Source: Mariniblastus sp. | GTDB lineage: Bacteria > Planctomycetota > Planctomycetia > Pirellulales > Pirellulaceae | DNA length: 64,000 bases | Assembly: GCA_028823415.1 (NCBI GenBank) | Contig: JAPKBL010000004.1 | Coordinates: 1 to 64,000 of the forward strand | Reading direction: 5' to 3' | Part shown: positions 37,746 through 46,235 of the stretch, piece by piece | How the letters are laid out: every line of letters starts with the position of its first letter | How positions within the stretch are numbered: position 1 is the first letter of the stretch | Translations under genes and position numbers: made by a program | The notes under the pieces: generated by a model | Seen by the model: only the letters and a program-made list of their open reading frames with translations | Told to the model about the DNA's origin: nothing | Database searches by the model: none

Positions 37746-38954
37746 CTATTTTTTTGATCGCAAGTTTTTCATTTTGTGGGCGGCGGTTTGGAGGCTCGGC
37801 ATGATTCGCGTGGCCCAATTTGAAATGCCCGGTCGCAATCCGATTACAAGACTCTGGAATTCAAGGCGTTGACCCCAAATTCGATTGATCGTTGAATTGT
37901 CAGATGCTGTACAGGAATCGGCTAATTGAATTTCGCCTTGGTGCATCGATTCAATGTTGCCTATTTCAATTTGTAGGCCGGGCGAAAATGGTGAGTAGTT
38001 CTCATCAAAAGCCGTCTTGAATGAATATATGTTCTGACCTGAACGTAGATCGGAGAGCATTGCGATCGGTTTGTCGTCTAAAGTAAGCGACAGAAAACGG
38101 GCTTTTCCATCGGTGGCAGCGGATTGGATCAGCTCGCGATAAAATGCTTGCGTGGCCGGTTGGCAGGCGAGTGCGGTTCCCGCTTCGACTTTCCAACCCG
38201 AAGCTTCCATCGCAAGAAACTGGTGAGTCAGTTGTTCGTAATCGGAGAACGCATCCGATTGTTTCAGTTGAACGTCCCCTAATTCAGCTAGCCGACGACT
38301 GAGTCGGCCATAGTTCTTTTTGACGCTTTTGGATACAAACTGTTTTTTGTAATCTTCTAGGGGCACGACTGGGCGAAAGGCAGCTCGGGAGAATTGATCG
38401 CGTTGAAATCGAGACCTAGCCGGATGCTGAATCAAATCATCGATGAGCCCTTGGAATTCCGGTTCTCCAGAAACTGTGTCGAGGCTTAGCAGGCCAAATT
38501 TTTCTTTGGCTATAAAATCTAACATGGCTTCGAGCGCTTCCCCGCCGTGCACCCTGCAGAGCAGAGGTGTGTGATCGAAGCTTTGATCGTGGGACCAGAT
38601 TTCGAGGCACCTGATCGGTAGATGGTAAAACGACTTTTGGATCAAAGGCATCAATCCGTAGATTGTTTTGGAATCGTTTTCGAGAGGGCTGTTCGACCCT
38701 TCTGCAACTAAGACCTTGACCTTTGAGTTCCCAAAATGTCGCATGGCCGGAATTAGGAAATTTGATTCGAACGACGCATTAGTATATAGCGATCTCTCGG
38801 CGAGGCGATTCCACGGTTGCTTTAGTGATTCCAGTTCTTCGACAGATTCAATCCAGCGAACCGTCAAGGTGTCGGGATGATCGGGTTGTCGGCGCGGGAT
38901 GACCGTTTCATTCTTTAACGTTGAAATAGATGGCGGGGAGGACGTAGTCGGCAT
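37746..38954 (-). CDS. FemAB/CelD (BcsL)-type GNAT acyltransferase
   Basis: 402 residues from the ATG at 38954, chosen because AGGAA lies eight bases upstream; earlier starts lack this. No signal peptide. The fold is a tandem GNAT: residues about 40-200 hold the first half (VRWIESVEELESLKQPWNRLAER), and the second has AMEASGWKVEAGTALA, ARFLSLTLDDKPIAMLSDLR and SFKTAFDENYSPFSPG, the signature of CelD/BcsL acetyltransferases linked to exopolysaccharide modification. The acyl donor and acceptor are unknown. It leads a two-gene unit with the JmjC-like cupin. Confidence 0.88.
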   Translation of the reverse strand: MPTTSSPPSISTLKNETVIPRRQPDHPDTLTVRWIESVEELESLKQPWNRLAERSLYTNASFESNFLIPAMRHFGNSKVKVLVAEGSNSPLENDSKTIYGLMPLIQKSFYHLPIRCLEIWSHDQSFDHTPLLCRVHGGEALEAMLDFIAKEKFGLLSLDTVSGEPEFQGLIDDLIQHPARSRFQRDQFSRAAFRPVVPLEDYKKQFVSKSVKKNYGRLSRRLAELGDVQLKQSDAFSDYEQLTHQFLAMEASGWKVEAGTALACQPATQAFYRELIQSAATDGKARFLSLTLDDKPIAMLSDLRSGQNIYSFKTAFDENYSPFSPGLQIEIGNIESMHQGEIQLADSCTASDNSTINRIWGQRLEFQSLVIGLRPGISNWATRIMPSLQTAAHKMKNLRSKK

Positions 38955-39303
38955 ATTGGAATTTCCTGAAAATGGCATGTAGAACCGTAGCTTATCTTCC
39001 CGAAGCTGCGCGTTTTTTCGGGTAAAACGGAGGAATTGAGATTCCTTTGCGTTTGACAGAGTGTGTGCGTTGGTCCAAATGATGCAAAATGGCAACGTCG
39101 ACCAGAGAACGGCCAAGTGTTTGAAACTGAGGAAAGCGGCTGAGAACGTGGGGATGCATTAAACTGTCGGGCGGGAGAGGTTGAGATGTGTTTATATTCG
39201 GAATGAAAACGGTTCCCTTTAGACGGCCGATTGATTTCGAAAACGGGAAGATTGGATTAAAATCATTGAAGTTTTGGTTCCATTGCGAGTGATCGGGAAA
39301 AAG
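38955..39303. other. Divergent intergenic region with leader hairpin
   Basis: 349 bases. CCCGAA (38999-39004) pairs with TTCGGG (39017-39022) about 45 bases before the acyltransferase start on the minus strand. An A/G-rich stretch precedes the plus-strand gene. No promoter match, RNA or small gene was recognised. Confidence 0.45.
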
Positions 39304-40605
39304 ATGACTTCAAAACGAGTTTCGAGGCGGCAGGCGATCAAAGCATCTGCGGCTATTTTTTTACCCGGGGTGTTTGGCGGCCGTAAGTTGGAGCGGTTCA
39401 CGACGCATCGAGATTACCCCCCTCTTCGCAAGATCACCCGCGGACCGGGGCACCACTGGTTTGGTTATTACGACAAACTTGAATTTGATCAATCCAACCG
39501 TTTTGTGCTTTCTAACGAAGTCAATTTTGAGCATCGAACTCCTCGGGCGACCGATGCGATTCAAATTGGGATGGTGGACACCGAGGAAAATGATCGGTGG
39601 ATTCATTTGGGGGAAAGTCATGCTTGGGGATGGCAGCAAGGCTGCATGCTTCAGTGGCGGCCAAATTCAAAATCAGAAGTGGTCTGGAATGATCGTGACG
39701 GCGATCGGCATGTTTGCCGAGTTATGGACGTCACAACCAACAAGGTTCGCACATTGCCGCGACCCATTTATTCGTTAAGTCAGGATGGCAGATGGGCAAT
39801 CACGACCGACTTTTCTCGGATACAACGAATGCGGGCGGGCTATGGCTACGTGGGCTTAACCGATCCGACTGCATCGGAACGTGCTCCTGAAGAATCGGGA
39901 GTGTGGCGGATGAACATGGACACTGGGGAGTCGCAACTTATATTCTCACTTGCCGAGGCTGCGAGAATCAAACATCAGGGTAGTTCGTTGACTGATCAAT
40001 GGAATTATTTTAACCACCTGTTGATTAGCCCGGACAGTTCTCGTTTCATCGTTCTCCATCGATGGAAAAAAGATAACGGCGATGCGAAAAATCCTCAGCC
40101 GTCAGGAGGTTTTACAACCCGAATGTTCACCATCGCTATCGATGGTTCCGATCGATACAATCTCGATCCTTCCGGGAATACATCTCATTTCATTTGGAAA
40201 GACCCGCAACACATTTGTGCCTGGACTCGCCCCAAAAATAAACAAGCCGGGTTTTATCTGCTCCGGGATCGGACACCGGACATGGCATTAGTGGGTGAAG
40301 GTGTAATGAATGAGAATGGCCACAACACTTACGTGCCCAATACCGAGCAGGCGTGGATTTTGAACGACACGTATCCGAGTCGTGGAAAACGAGAGCAAGT
40401 GCCCTATCTATTTCATGTTCCTTCGGGGCAGCGCGTTGACCTCGGAGCATTTCACTCGCCGCCTGATTATCGAGGGGAGTGGCGATGCGACACTCATCCT
40501 CGTTGCAGCAATGACGGCAAGACAGTCGCGATTGACTCGCCTCACGCAGGCGGTGGTCGTCAAATCCACTTGATTGATATCAGCGAAATTATTGCACCGC
40601 GGTAG
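39304..40605 (+). CDS. Exported TolB-like beta-propeller protein
   Basis: 433 residues from the ATG at 39304; the TTG at 39274 is less likely. MTSKRVSRRQAIKASAAIFLP is a Tat leader (SRRQAIK). The body reads as repeated four-strand blades: FGYYDKLEFDQSNRFVLSNEV, MLQWRPNSKSEVVWNDRDG, HLLISPDSSRFIVLHRW, and a final CDTHPRCSNDGKTVAIDS. It resembles the propeller of TolB and of oligogalacturonate-lyase-like proteins. The GYYDK, HWFG and GHNTYVPN strings are conserved-looking and may form an active site, but no lyase residue set is certain. Probably an exported glycan-binding or lyase protein. Confidence 0.76.
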   Translation: MTSKRVSRRQAIKASAAIFLPGVFGGRKLERFTTHRDYPPLRKITRGPGHHWFGYYDKLEFDQSNRFVLSNEVNFEHRTPRATDAIQIGMVDTEENDRWIHLGESHAWGWQQGCMLQWRPNSKSEVVWNDRDGDRHVCRVMDVTTNKVRTLPRPIYSLSQDGRWAITTDFSRIQRMRAGYGYVGLTDPTASERAPEESGVWRMNMDTGESQLIFSLAEAARIKHQGSSLTDQWNYFNHLLISPDSSRFIVLHRWKKDNGDAKNPQPSGGFTTRMFTIAIDGSDRYNLDPSGNTSHFIWKDPQHICAWTRPKNKQAGFYLLRDRTPDMALVGEGVMNENGHNTYVPNTEQAWILNDTYPSRGKREQVPYLFHVPSGQRVDLGAFHSPPDYRGEWRCDTHPRCSNDGKTVAIDSPHAGGGRQIHLIDISEIIAPR

Positions 40606-40738
40606 CGCGCCCAGGACCTGGTAATTCACTTCAATCTTCGCTGGATTTGTTTCGGACGAGACGCCAGCGTAATCATGGGTTATCATGTCTAAGGTGCTCG
40701 TCAAACCAACCCTAGAAATCATTTCAGGAATTAAGACT

Positions 40739-41752
40739 ATGAGATGTTGTTCGTTTTTTGTTGCGATCGTATTCGCGATGTTTTTGACCTTGCCGGTGTT
40801 CTCTCAGGAGAATGGAAAGTCGGTTCGAATGGGCTGCGGCATGATGACGTTTGATACCGTTCCCGGCTGGGGATTGCGCCCCGATGGTGCCTCAGCGTTG
40901 GGGCCAACCCATGGCGGTGTTGTGGTTGATAAGTCAGGGAATATTTATACCAGTGCTAAGAAAGGCGTGGTTGTTTTTTCTCCCGACGGAAAAGTTGTTC
41001 ATTCTTATCTCGGCAAGGATTTTTCCAATTTGCATGATCTGGAAATTCGATCCGAGGGTGAAAACGAATTTATTTATGGCGCCCGTAATAATGACGCTGA
41101 GGGAATCAAGTTCAATGTAAAGACCGGCGAAATTGTGATGCGGCTGCCGTTTCCGGAGGCTTCGGGTCTGGAATTGAAAAAATTTAATCCGACGGCAATC
41201 ACCGTGGCACCTAACGGAGATATTTTCCTTTCGAACGGCTACGCAAGTAATCATATTTTCAAGTTCGACAAGGACGGGAATTACTTGATGCATTTCGGTG
41301 AAAAAGGCAACGGAATGAAACAGTTCAATACAGCTCACGGGATGACGCTAGATACTAGGTACGACCCGCCACGGCTATTAATCTGCGACCGAAACCACCA
41401 ACCCAAAGGGCGGTTGCTCCATTATGATCTCGACGGAAATTTCCTTGAGGAGGTGATTACCGGACTCGGAATGCCAACATCGGTTTCGATTCAGGGTGAC
41501 TACGTTTCGGTACCCGATCTTCACGGGAGATTGGTCATTCTCGACAAGAGCAATACAATCATGGCGGTGCTTGGGCACAATTCGGACCCGAAAACGAGGG
41601 TCAATTTTAATGTCCCACAAGACAAATGGATCGAGGGCATATTTAACGGAACCCATGGATCTCATTGGGATGCAGAGGGCAATCTTTACGTTCAGGATTG
41701 GAACGTTTCCGGCCGGATCATGAAATTGGTTCGCGTGAAAGATGCGAAGTAG
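40739..41752 (+). CDS. Exported NHL-repeat beta-propeller protein
   Basis: 337 residues from the ATG at 40739, with AGGAA eight bases upstream and a signal peptide to about VFS/QE. Blades of the NHL type recur: GVVVDKSGNIYTSAKKGVVVF, TAITVAPNGDIFLSNGYASNH, GMTLDTRYDPPRLLICDRNH, HWDAEGNLYVQDWN. Similar proteins include the lyase half of peptidyl-glycine amidating enzyme and many planctomycete propellers. No catalytic set can be named. It follows the TolB-like gene by 133 bases on the same strand and converges on the DUF1501 gene. Confidence 0.85.
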   Translation: MRCCSFFVAIVFAMFLTLPVFSQENGKSVRMGCGMMTFDTVPGWGLRPDGASALGPTHGGVVVDKSGNIYTSAKKGVVVFSPDGKVVHSYLGKDFSNLHDLEIRSEGENEFIYGARNNDAEGIKFNVKTGEIVMRLPFPEASGLELKKFNPTAITVAPNGDIFLSNGYASNHIFKFDKDGNYLMHFGEKGNGMKQFNTAHGMTLDTRYDPPRLLICDRNHQPKGRLLHYDLDGNFLEEVITGLGMPTSVSIQGDYVSVPDLHGRLVILDKSNTIMAVLGHNSDPKTRVNFNVPQDKWIEGIFNGTHGSHWDAEGNLYVQDWNVSGRIMKLVRVKDAK

Positions 41753-41843
41753 CGAGATCGAATGGGGCAATCTGATTTGCAGCGACGTGGGTTAATAAGA
41801 GAGTCCACGATCGCGGCTAATCCGATTCGCTGTAATTTCTATA

Positions 41844-43349
41844 TTAGGCTAGGACGTCTTTGATAACATGGCCATGGACATTGGTTAGTCGTCGTTCCAG
41901 TCCGTTGTGATAATACGTAAGACGTTCGTGATCGAGTCCCATCAAATGTAGCAGTGTCGCATTAAAATCATAAACGCTGGTTTTATTGACAGCTGCTTTG
42001 AATCCAAATTCGTCACTTTCACCATAGCTGAAACCTCGCTTCACGCCTGCCCCGGCCATAAAGCAGGTGAACGCACCCGGGTTGTGATCCCGCCCCGAAC
42101 CGTTCGCTTGCAAAAATGGCATGCGACCAAATTCAGTGGCCCATACAACTAAGGTGTGTTCCAGCATTCCTCGTTGTTTAAGATCTGCAATGAGTGCGGC
42201 CGTCGGTTGGTCCATGATTTCTGCCTGCATGGCGTGCGTGTCGGCAATGTTGGAGTGGGAATCCCAATTCGTAATTCCATTGCCTCCGGCTGGATCGCTT
42301 CCATTAAACAATTGGACAACACGAACACCTTTTTCGAGGAGGCGGCGAGCTAAGAGGCAGTTTTTAGCGTAATCGCCACGCAGTTGACTTCCCCCTTCGA
42401 CACCATAGGCTTTGAGCGTCGACTTGGTTTCGCCGGCAAGATCCATGACGTCGGGCACCGAAGTTTGCATTTTCCCTGCTAATTCATAACTGGCAATTCG
42501 TCCGGCAAGATCGGCGTCGCCCGGATATTTCTCCAGGTGACGTGCGTTCAATCGCTGAAGCAAATTGATAGTACTTGCGTCGGCCTGCGGGGACATGCCG
42601 GCCGGTCGTTGTAAATTGTAGGGAGGGTTTTTAGCAGTGAAGTCTGTACCCTGAAACGCCGCCGGTAAAAATCCGTTCCCGAAATTATTTTTTCCGCTGC
42701 GGGCCAGCCCGCGGGGATCATTGATCGCCACAAACGCTGGAAGTTCTTGGTTTTCTGTACCTAGTGCATAAGTTATCCACGCGCCAAAGGAAGGGAAGCC
42801 TTCCATTGTGAAGCCTGTGTTAACGAAGTTTTCACCCTGAGGATGAGCGCTGGTATCGGTTGAGAGGGCATGGAAAAAACAGAAATCGTCGACCTGTTGG
42901 GCTAAGTTGGGCAGCAAATCTGAGACCATTTTTCCGGTCTCGCCGCGCGGCTTGAAATCCCAAAAAGGTTTGGCGATGTTACCACTTGGCCCTTCAAAAG
43001 TAACCGTTGGAAGTCCCGGCGGTTTTTGGCCGTGTAGCTTGGTAAGCGCTGGCTTGTAATCAAATGTATCGACGTGACTGACGGCGCCGGGGCAATAAAT
43101 GACCAGTACCTGTTTAGCGGGCATTTCAAAGTGAGAGGGTCGCGCGGCATACGGATTATTCGGGTCGATTCCCGGACGAATCGGTACCTTGCCACCAGCG
43201 GTGAGTGGTTTATCGTCAGCGAGTAGGCCGTCGGCCGCCAGCATGCTGGTCAGCGCAATTCCGGCAGTGGAAAGTCCTGCGGTGTGCAGGAAATTGCGCC
43301 GGTCGAGTAGCTTGCGTCCATGGAAAGATATTTTTTCGGGGTTGCTCAT
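41844..43349 (-). CDS. DUF1501 domain protein, Tat-type leader
   Basis: 501 residues. The leader has LLDRRNFLHTAGLSTAGIAL, a twin-arginine signal. The DUF1501 body has FCPG-like IYCPGAVSHVDTFDYKPAL, ALSTDTSAHPQGENFVNTG, VVQLFNGSD, TNWDSHSNIADTHAMQA, VVWATEFGRMPFLQANGSGRDHNPGAF and the end GLDHERLTYYHNGLERRLT. The fold is related to alkaline phosphatase/sulfatase; activity is unproven. In planctomycetes it is nearly always encoded beside a DUF1549/DUF1553 protein, which is the gene 62 bases upstream here. It is the last gene of a four-gene minus-strand run. Confidence 0.94.
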   Translation of the reverse strand: MSNPEKISFHGRKLLDRRNFLHTAGLSTAGIALTSMLAADGLLADDKPLTAGGKVPIRPGIDPNNPYAARPSHFEMPAKQVLVIYCPGAVSHVDTFDYKPALTKLHGQKPPGLPTVTFEGPSGNIAKPFWDFKPRGETGKMVSDLLPNLAQQVDDFCFFHALSTDTSAHPQGENFVNTGFTMEGFPSFGAWITYALGTENQELPAFVAINDPRGLARSGKNNFGNGFLPAAFQGTDFTAKNPPYNLQRPAGMSPQADASTINLLQRLNARHLEKYPGDADLAGRIASYELAGKMQTSVPDVMDLAGETKSTLKAYGVEGGSQLRGDYAKNCLLARRLLEKGVRVVQLFNGSDPAGGNGITNWDSHSNIADTHAMQAEIMDQPTAALIADLKQRGMLEHTLVVWATEFGRMPFLQANGSGRDHNPGAFTCFMAGAGVKRGFSYGESDEFGFKAAVNKTSVYDFNATLLHLMGLDHERLTYYHNGLERRLTNVHGHVIKDVLA

Positions 43350-43411
43350 TACAGACCTGAGGTGGATGCTTTCATTTCAGGGGAACTTAGGACGCGGAGG
43401 GCACTTGTTGA

Positions 43412-46195
43412 TTACGGCAAAAAAGCGAACTCGTTCGAATTTAACAGAGCGCGACAAACAAGGGCCAAACTTTGTTCTTCAGCCAAGGCCAGACACGCTT
43501 TCTTTTCGACTGCATCGGGAGCTCGGCCAAGCAGTAATTCAAAGCAACGATTCACAGCGGCTACCGGTTGATTGTCGGAGTCTTTCATTGCTCGCTGTGC
43601 AATCAATTTTGATTGCTCGATTACGAAATTGCTGTTCAATAGATTGAGCGCTTGAAGCGGTGTCGTGGAGACGGGGCGCTGAGGGCGAACCTGACCGCAA
43701 TCGGGAAAATCAAACGCGGTGAACATTCGGTCATCGACACGTCGCATGCGTTCCTGATAGATCATCCGTCGCCACGTTTTTTCACTGTAGTTGTCGGTGA
43801 CTTCCCATTGGGCGTAGCGTTTTTTGATGTTGTGAATTCGATAGCTTTTTCCGCCAATCGAGGAGTCGAGTGAACCGGAGGCCTGGACAATGGAATCTCG
43901 GATGGCCTCTGCAGTCATCCGTCGTGGTGGGAAGCGCCACAACAATGCCGATCCTGCGTCTCGGGCAAGACCGTCGGCTCGCGGAGAACTGGATTGACGG
44001 AAGGCATCCGACATGACCAACAGGCGAATCATGCGTTTCACTGACCAAGGTTCTTCGGTTGAATTCGTCAATGCTTGACCGGTTGAATTGACGGTCGGAT
44101 CGATCAATTCGCTGGCCAGCCAGTCTAGTAATTCGGGGTGAGTCGGTCTCGCCCCGGCCGCTCCAAAGTCACTGGTGGTTGCCACAATTCCTTGGCCGAA
44201 AATGTGGTGCCAGATTCGATTCACGGCAACGCGTGCAGTTAATGGTTGGTCGGGGGAGGTAAGCCAATGTGCGAATGCCTGCCGCCGTTGTTTACCGGTC
44301 GCCTCGGGCGGGAGGTTGAGGTCGCCATCGATTTCGGTCAGGCCGGAGGCGAACACTTCGTCTCGGGGATTTTCGGGGCTGCCTCGAGAAAGGACGAAAG
44401 TTTTGGAGGGCTGGACAAGTTTAGCAACGAAACTTGGCTTTGGCCCCTCATCGTTCAGCTCGAGGATAAGTTGTTTAATTCGACTCGTGGTAGCGACGTG
44501 TATTTCGTCGTTATTGAGTTGTTTCACTTGATTGGCGATGTAGACTTTTTCCCACTTGCCCTCGTCGTTAAGGACTTCGACGTCAAAGGGGCCAAGGTTG
44601 AACTTGTTGATGTTTACCAAGTAATCGGTCTGCATAAAATCCTGGCGATTGGTGCTGACACGAACGCGATTAACGAATTGAGGTTTGTCGAAAGTGAATT
44701 GGACCCACGGTTTTTCTTTGCTACCTTTTGGAGATTTGGCAGCCCAGCCCTCGGTACCATATTTTCCGTCGTTGATTTTCCATAGTTCTCCGCGAGGTTG
44801 GGCAAACTTTTTCGGTGCATTGGTTTTGGTTCCGGCGGACGCCAACGCGAGGTTTTTACTCCACTGGACTGGCCCGAGAATCTCGAGCTCATCCAGCCTT
44901 GCGCCTCCCCATTGAAATGAAATTCTGACGGACTGAGTTTTTGTGGATGGGAAATGCATTTCCCGATAGCCGATCCAGTCTTCTTCCCAGAATTTGGTTT
45001 CCTTTAGTTTTTCCCGCTGTTGGCTGATTAATTTATAAATCTCTTGCCCGCGTTTTCGCCGCGGGTGATTTTCACCGAGTTCGGGAAATCGACTTCCAAA
45101 TTCAATATCCTGAAAGACCGCCGTCATCGCGTAATAATCGGTGATCGAAATCGGATCGAATTTATGGTTGTGACATCTCGCACATCCGACCGTCATGCCG
45201 AGTGCTGATGCGCCGACCGTTTGTAGAATTTCATCCATCCGATCGGCGCGAGCTTGGCGTCGGGCGGTTGGTTCCTGTCCGACGGTTGCAACGGGAACGT
45301 GAGGACCGGAAACAAGATAGCCCGTGGCTTCCCCGACGCCCATTGTATCCCCCGCGATTTGTTCCCGAAGAAACTGGTCGTAGGGTTTGTTTTCGTTGAA
45401 ACAACGAATCACATAGTCTCGGTAAATCCAAGCGTTCTTTCGGTAGAGATTGCTTTCGGATCCGTTTGTCTCAGCCCAGCGGATCACGTCCAGCCAGTGT
45501 TGAGCCCAGCGCTCTCCAAAATGGGGTGAGGCCAACAATTGGTCTACGAGTTTTGCGTAGGCAGAGTCAGGATCAGATTTGAATTCTCTTGCGAAATTAG
45601 AAATTTGCTCGGGAGTGGGCGCGAGCCCCGTTAGTACGATTGAGGCGCGGCGAATCAAAGAAACCGCATCCGCGGGTTGAGAGAACTGAAGATTCTTGGA
45701 CTCCAGTTTTTGAGTCAAAAACGCGTCGACGGGATTCGTGGGCGTCATTTTGAGGACTGGCGGTCGGATGATGGGCTGAAACGACCAATGGTCAGATTTT
45801 GCGTCTTCGACGGCTTTCATCTGCCCGGGCCAATTGGCGCCCGAGGCAATCCAGCGGGTCAGTAATTCAATTTGCGCGGCTGGGATTTTATCTTCGTCGG
45901 GCGGCATTTCCATGCCTTCATCGGTATGGTTAATGACATCGAGCAAATAACTTTTCTCGGGCGCTCCTGGAACGATCGTTCTCTGGCCGTAGTCGCCTCC
46001 TTTGAGCATCAGCCCGCGACGGTCGAGCCTCATGCCGGATTCCTGCTCTTCTTCGCCGTGGCAATGCGCGCAGTGTTCGGCAAAAATTGGCGCGATTTCT
46101 TTTTCAAAATCTATTTCTTGTCCATCGAGAAAGAGCCCTCCTCGGACGAACGAAAGAATCGCGAATACAGTCGGTAAAATGAAAAACGATTTCAT
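43412..46195 (-). CDS. PSCyt1-DUF1549-DUF1553 cytochrome-like protein
   Basis: 927 residues from the ATG at 46195, giving the signal peptide MKSFFILPTVFAILSF; the open frame runs 100 codons further up but that part overlaps the upstream gene and has no leader. The N-terminal PSCyt1 haem motif is C42-A-H-C-H46, followed by DUF1549 (about 150-350) and a second CxxCH at C338-A-R-C-H342 (CARCHNHKFDPI). DUF1553 closes the chain (ARVAVNRIWHHIFGQGIV; RRMTAEAIRDSIV; TTPLQALNLLNS). An F5/8-type or CBM-like insert is suggested by residues 460-590. The family is planctomycete-specific in abundance and of unknown function; it pairs with DUF1501. Confidence 0.93.
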   Translation of the reverse strand: MKSFFILPTVFAILSFVRGGLFLDGQEIDFEKEIAPIFAEHCAHCHGEEEQESGMRLDRRGLMLKGGDYGQRTIVPGAPEKSYLLDVINHTDEGMEMPPDEDKIPAAQIELLTRWIASGANWPGQMKAVEDAKSDHWSFQPIIRPPVLKMTPTNPVDAFLTQKLESKNLQFSQPADAVSLIRRASIVLTGLAPTPEQISNFAREFKSDPDSAYAKLVDQLLASPHFGERWAQHWLDVIRWAETNGSESNLYRKNAWIYRDYVIRCFNENKPYDQFLREQIAGDTMGVGEATGYLVSGPHVPVATVGQEPTARRQARADRMDEILQTVGASALGMTVGCARCHNHKFDPISITDYYAMTAVFQDIEFGSRFPELGENHPRRKRGQEIYKLISQQREKLKETKFWEEDWIGYREMHFPSTKTQSVRISFQWGGARLDELEILGPVQWSKNLALASAGTKTNAPKKFAQPRGELWKINDGKYGTEGWAAKSPKGSKEKPWVQFTFDKPQFVNRVRVSTNRQDFMQTDYLVNINKFNLGPFDVEVLNDEGKWEKVYIANQVKQLNNDEIHVATTSRIKQLILELNDEGPKPSFVAKLVQPSKTFVLSRGSPENPRDEVFASGLTEIDGDLNLPPEATGKQRRQAFAHWLTSPDQPLTARVAVNRIWHHIFGQGIVATTSDFGAAGARPTHPELLDWLASELIDPTVNSTGQALTNSTEEPWSVKRMIRLLVMSDAFRQSSSPRADGLARDAGSALLWRFPPRRMTAEAIRDSIVQASGSLDSSIGGKSYRIHNIKKRYAQWEVTDNYSEKTWRRMIYQERMRRVDDRMFTAFDFPDCGQVRPQRPVSTTPLQALNLLNSNFVIEQSKLIAQRAMKDSDNQPVAAVNRCFELLLGRAPDAVEKKACLALAEEQSLALVCRALLNSNEFAFLP

Positions 46196-46235
46196 AGGAA
46201 TTCTAAAAGACGTTAAAAGGCAGGTTGTTAAGAAG

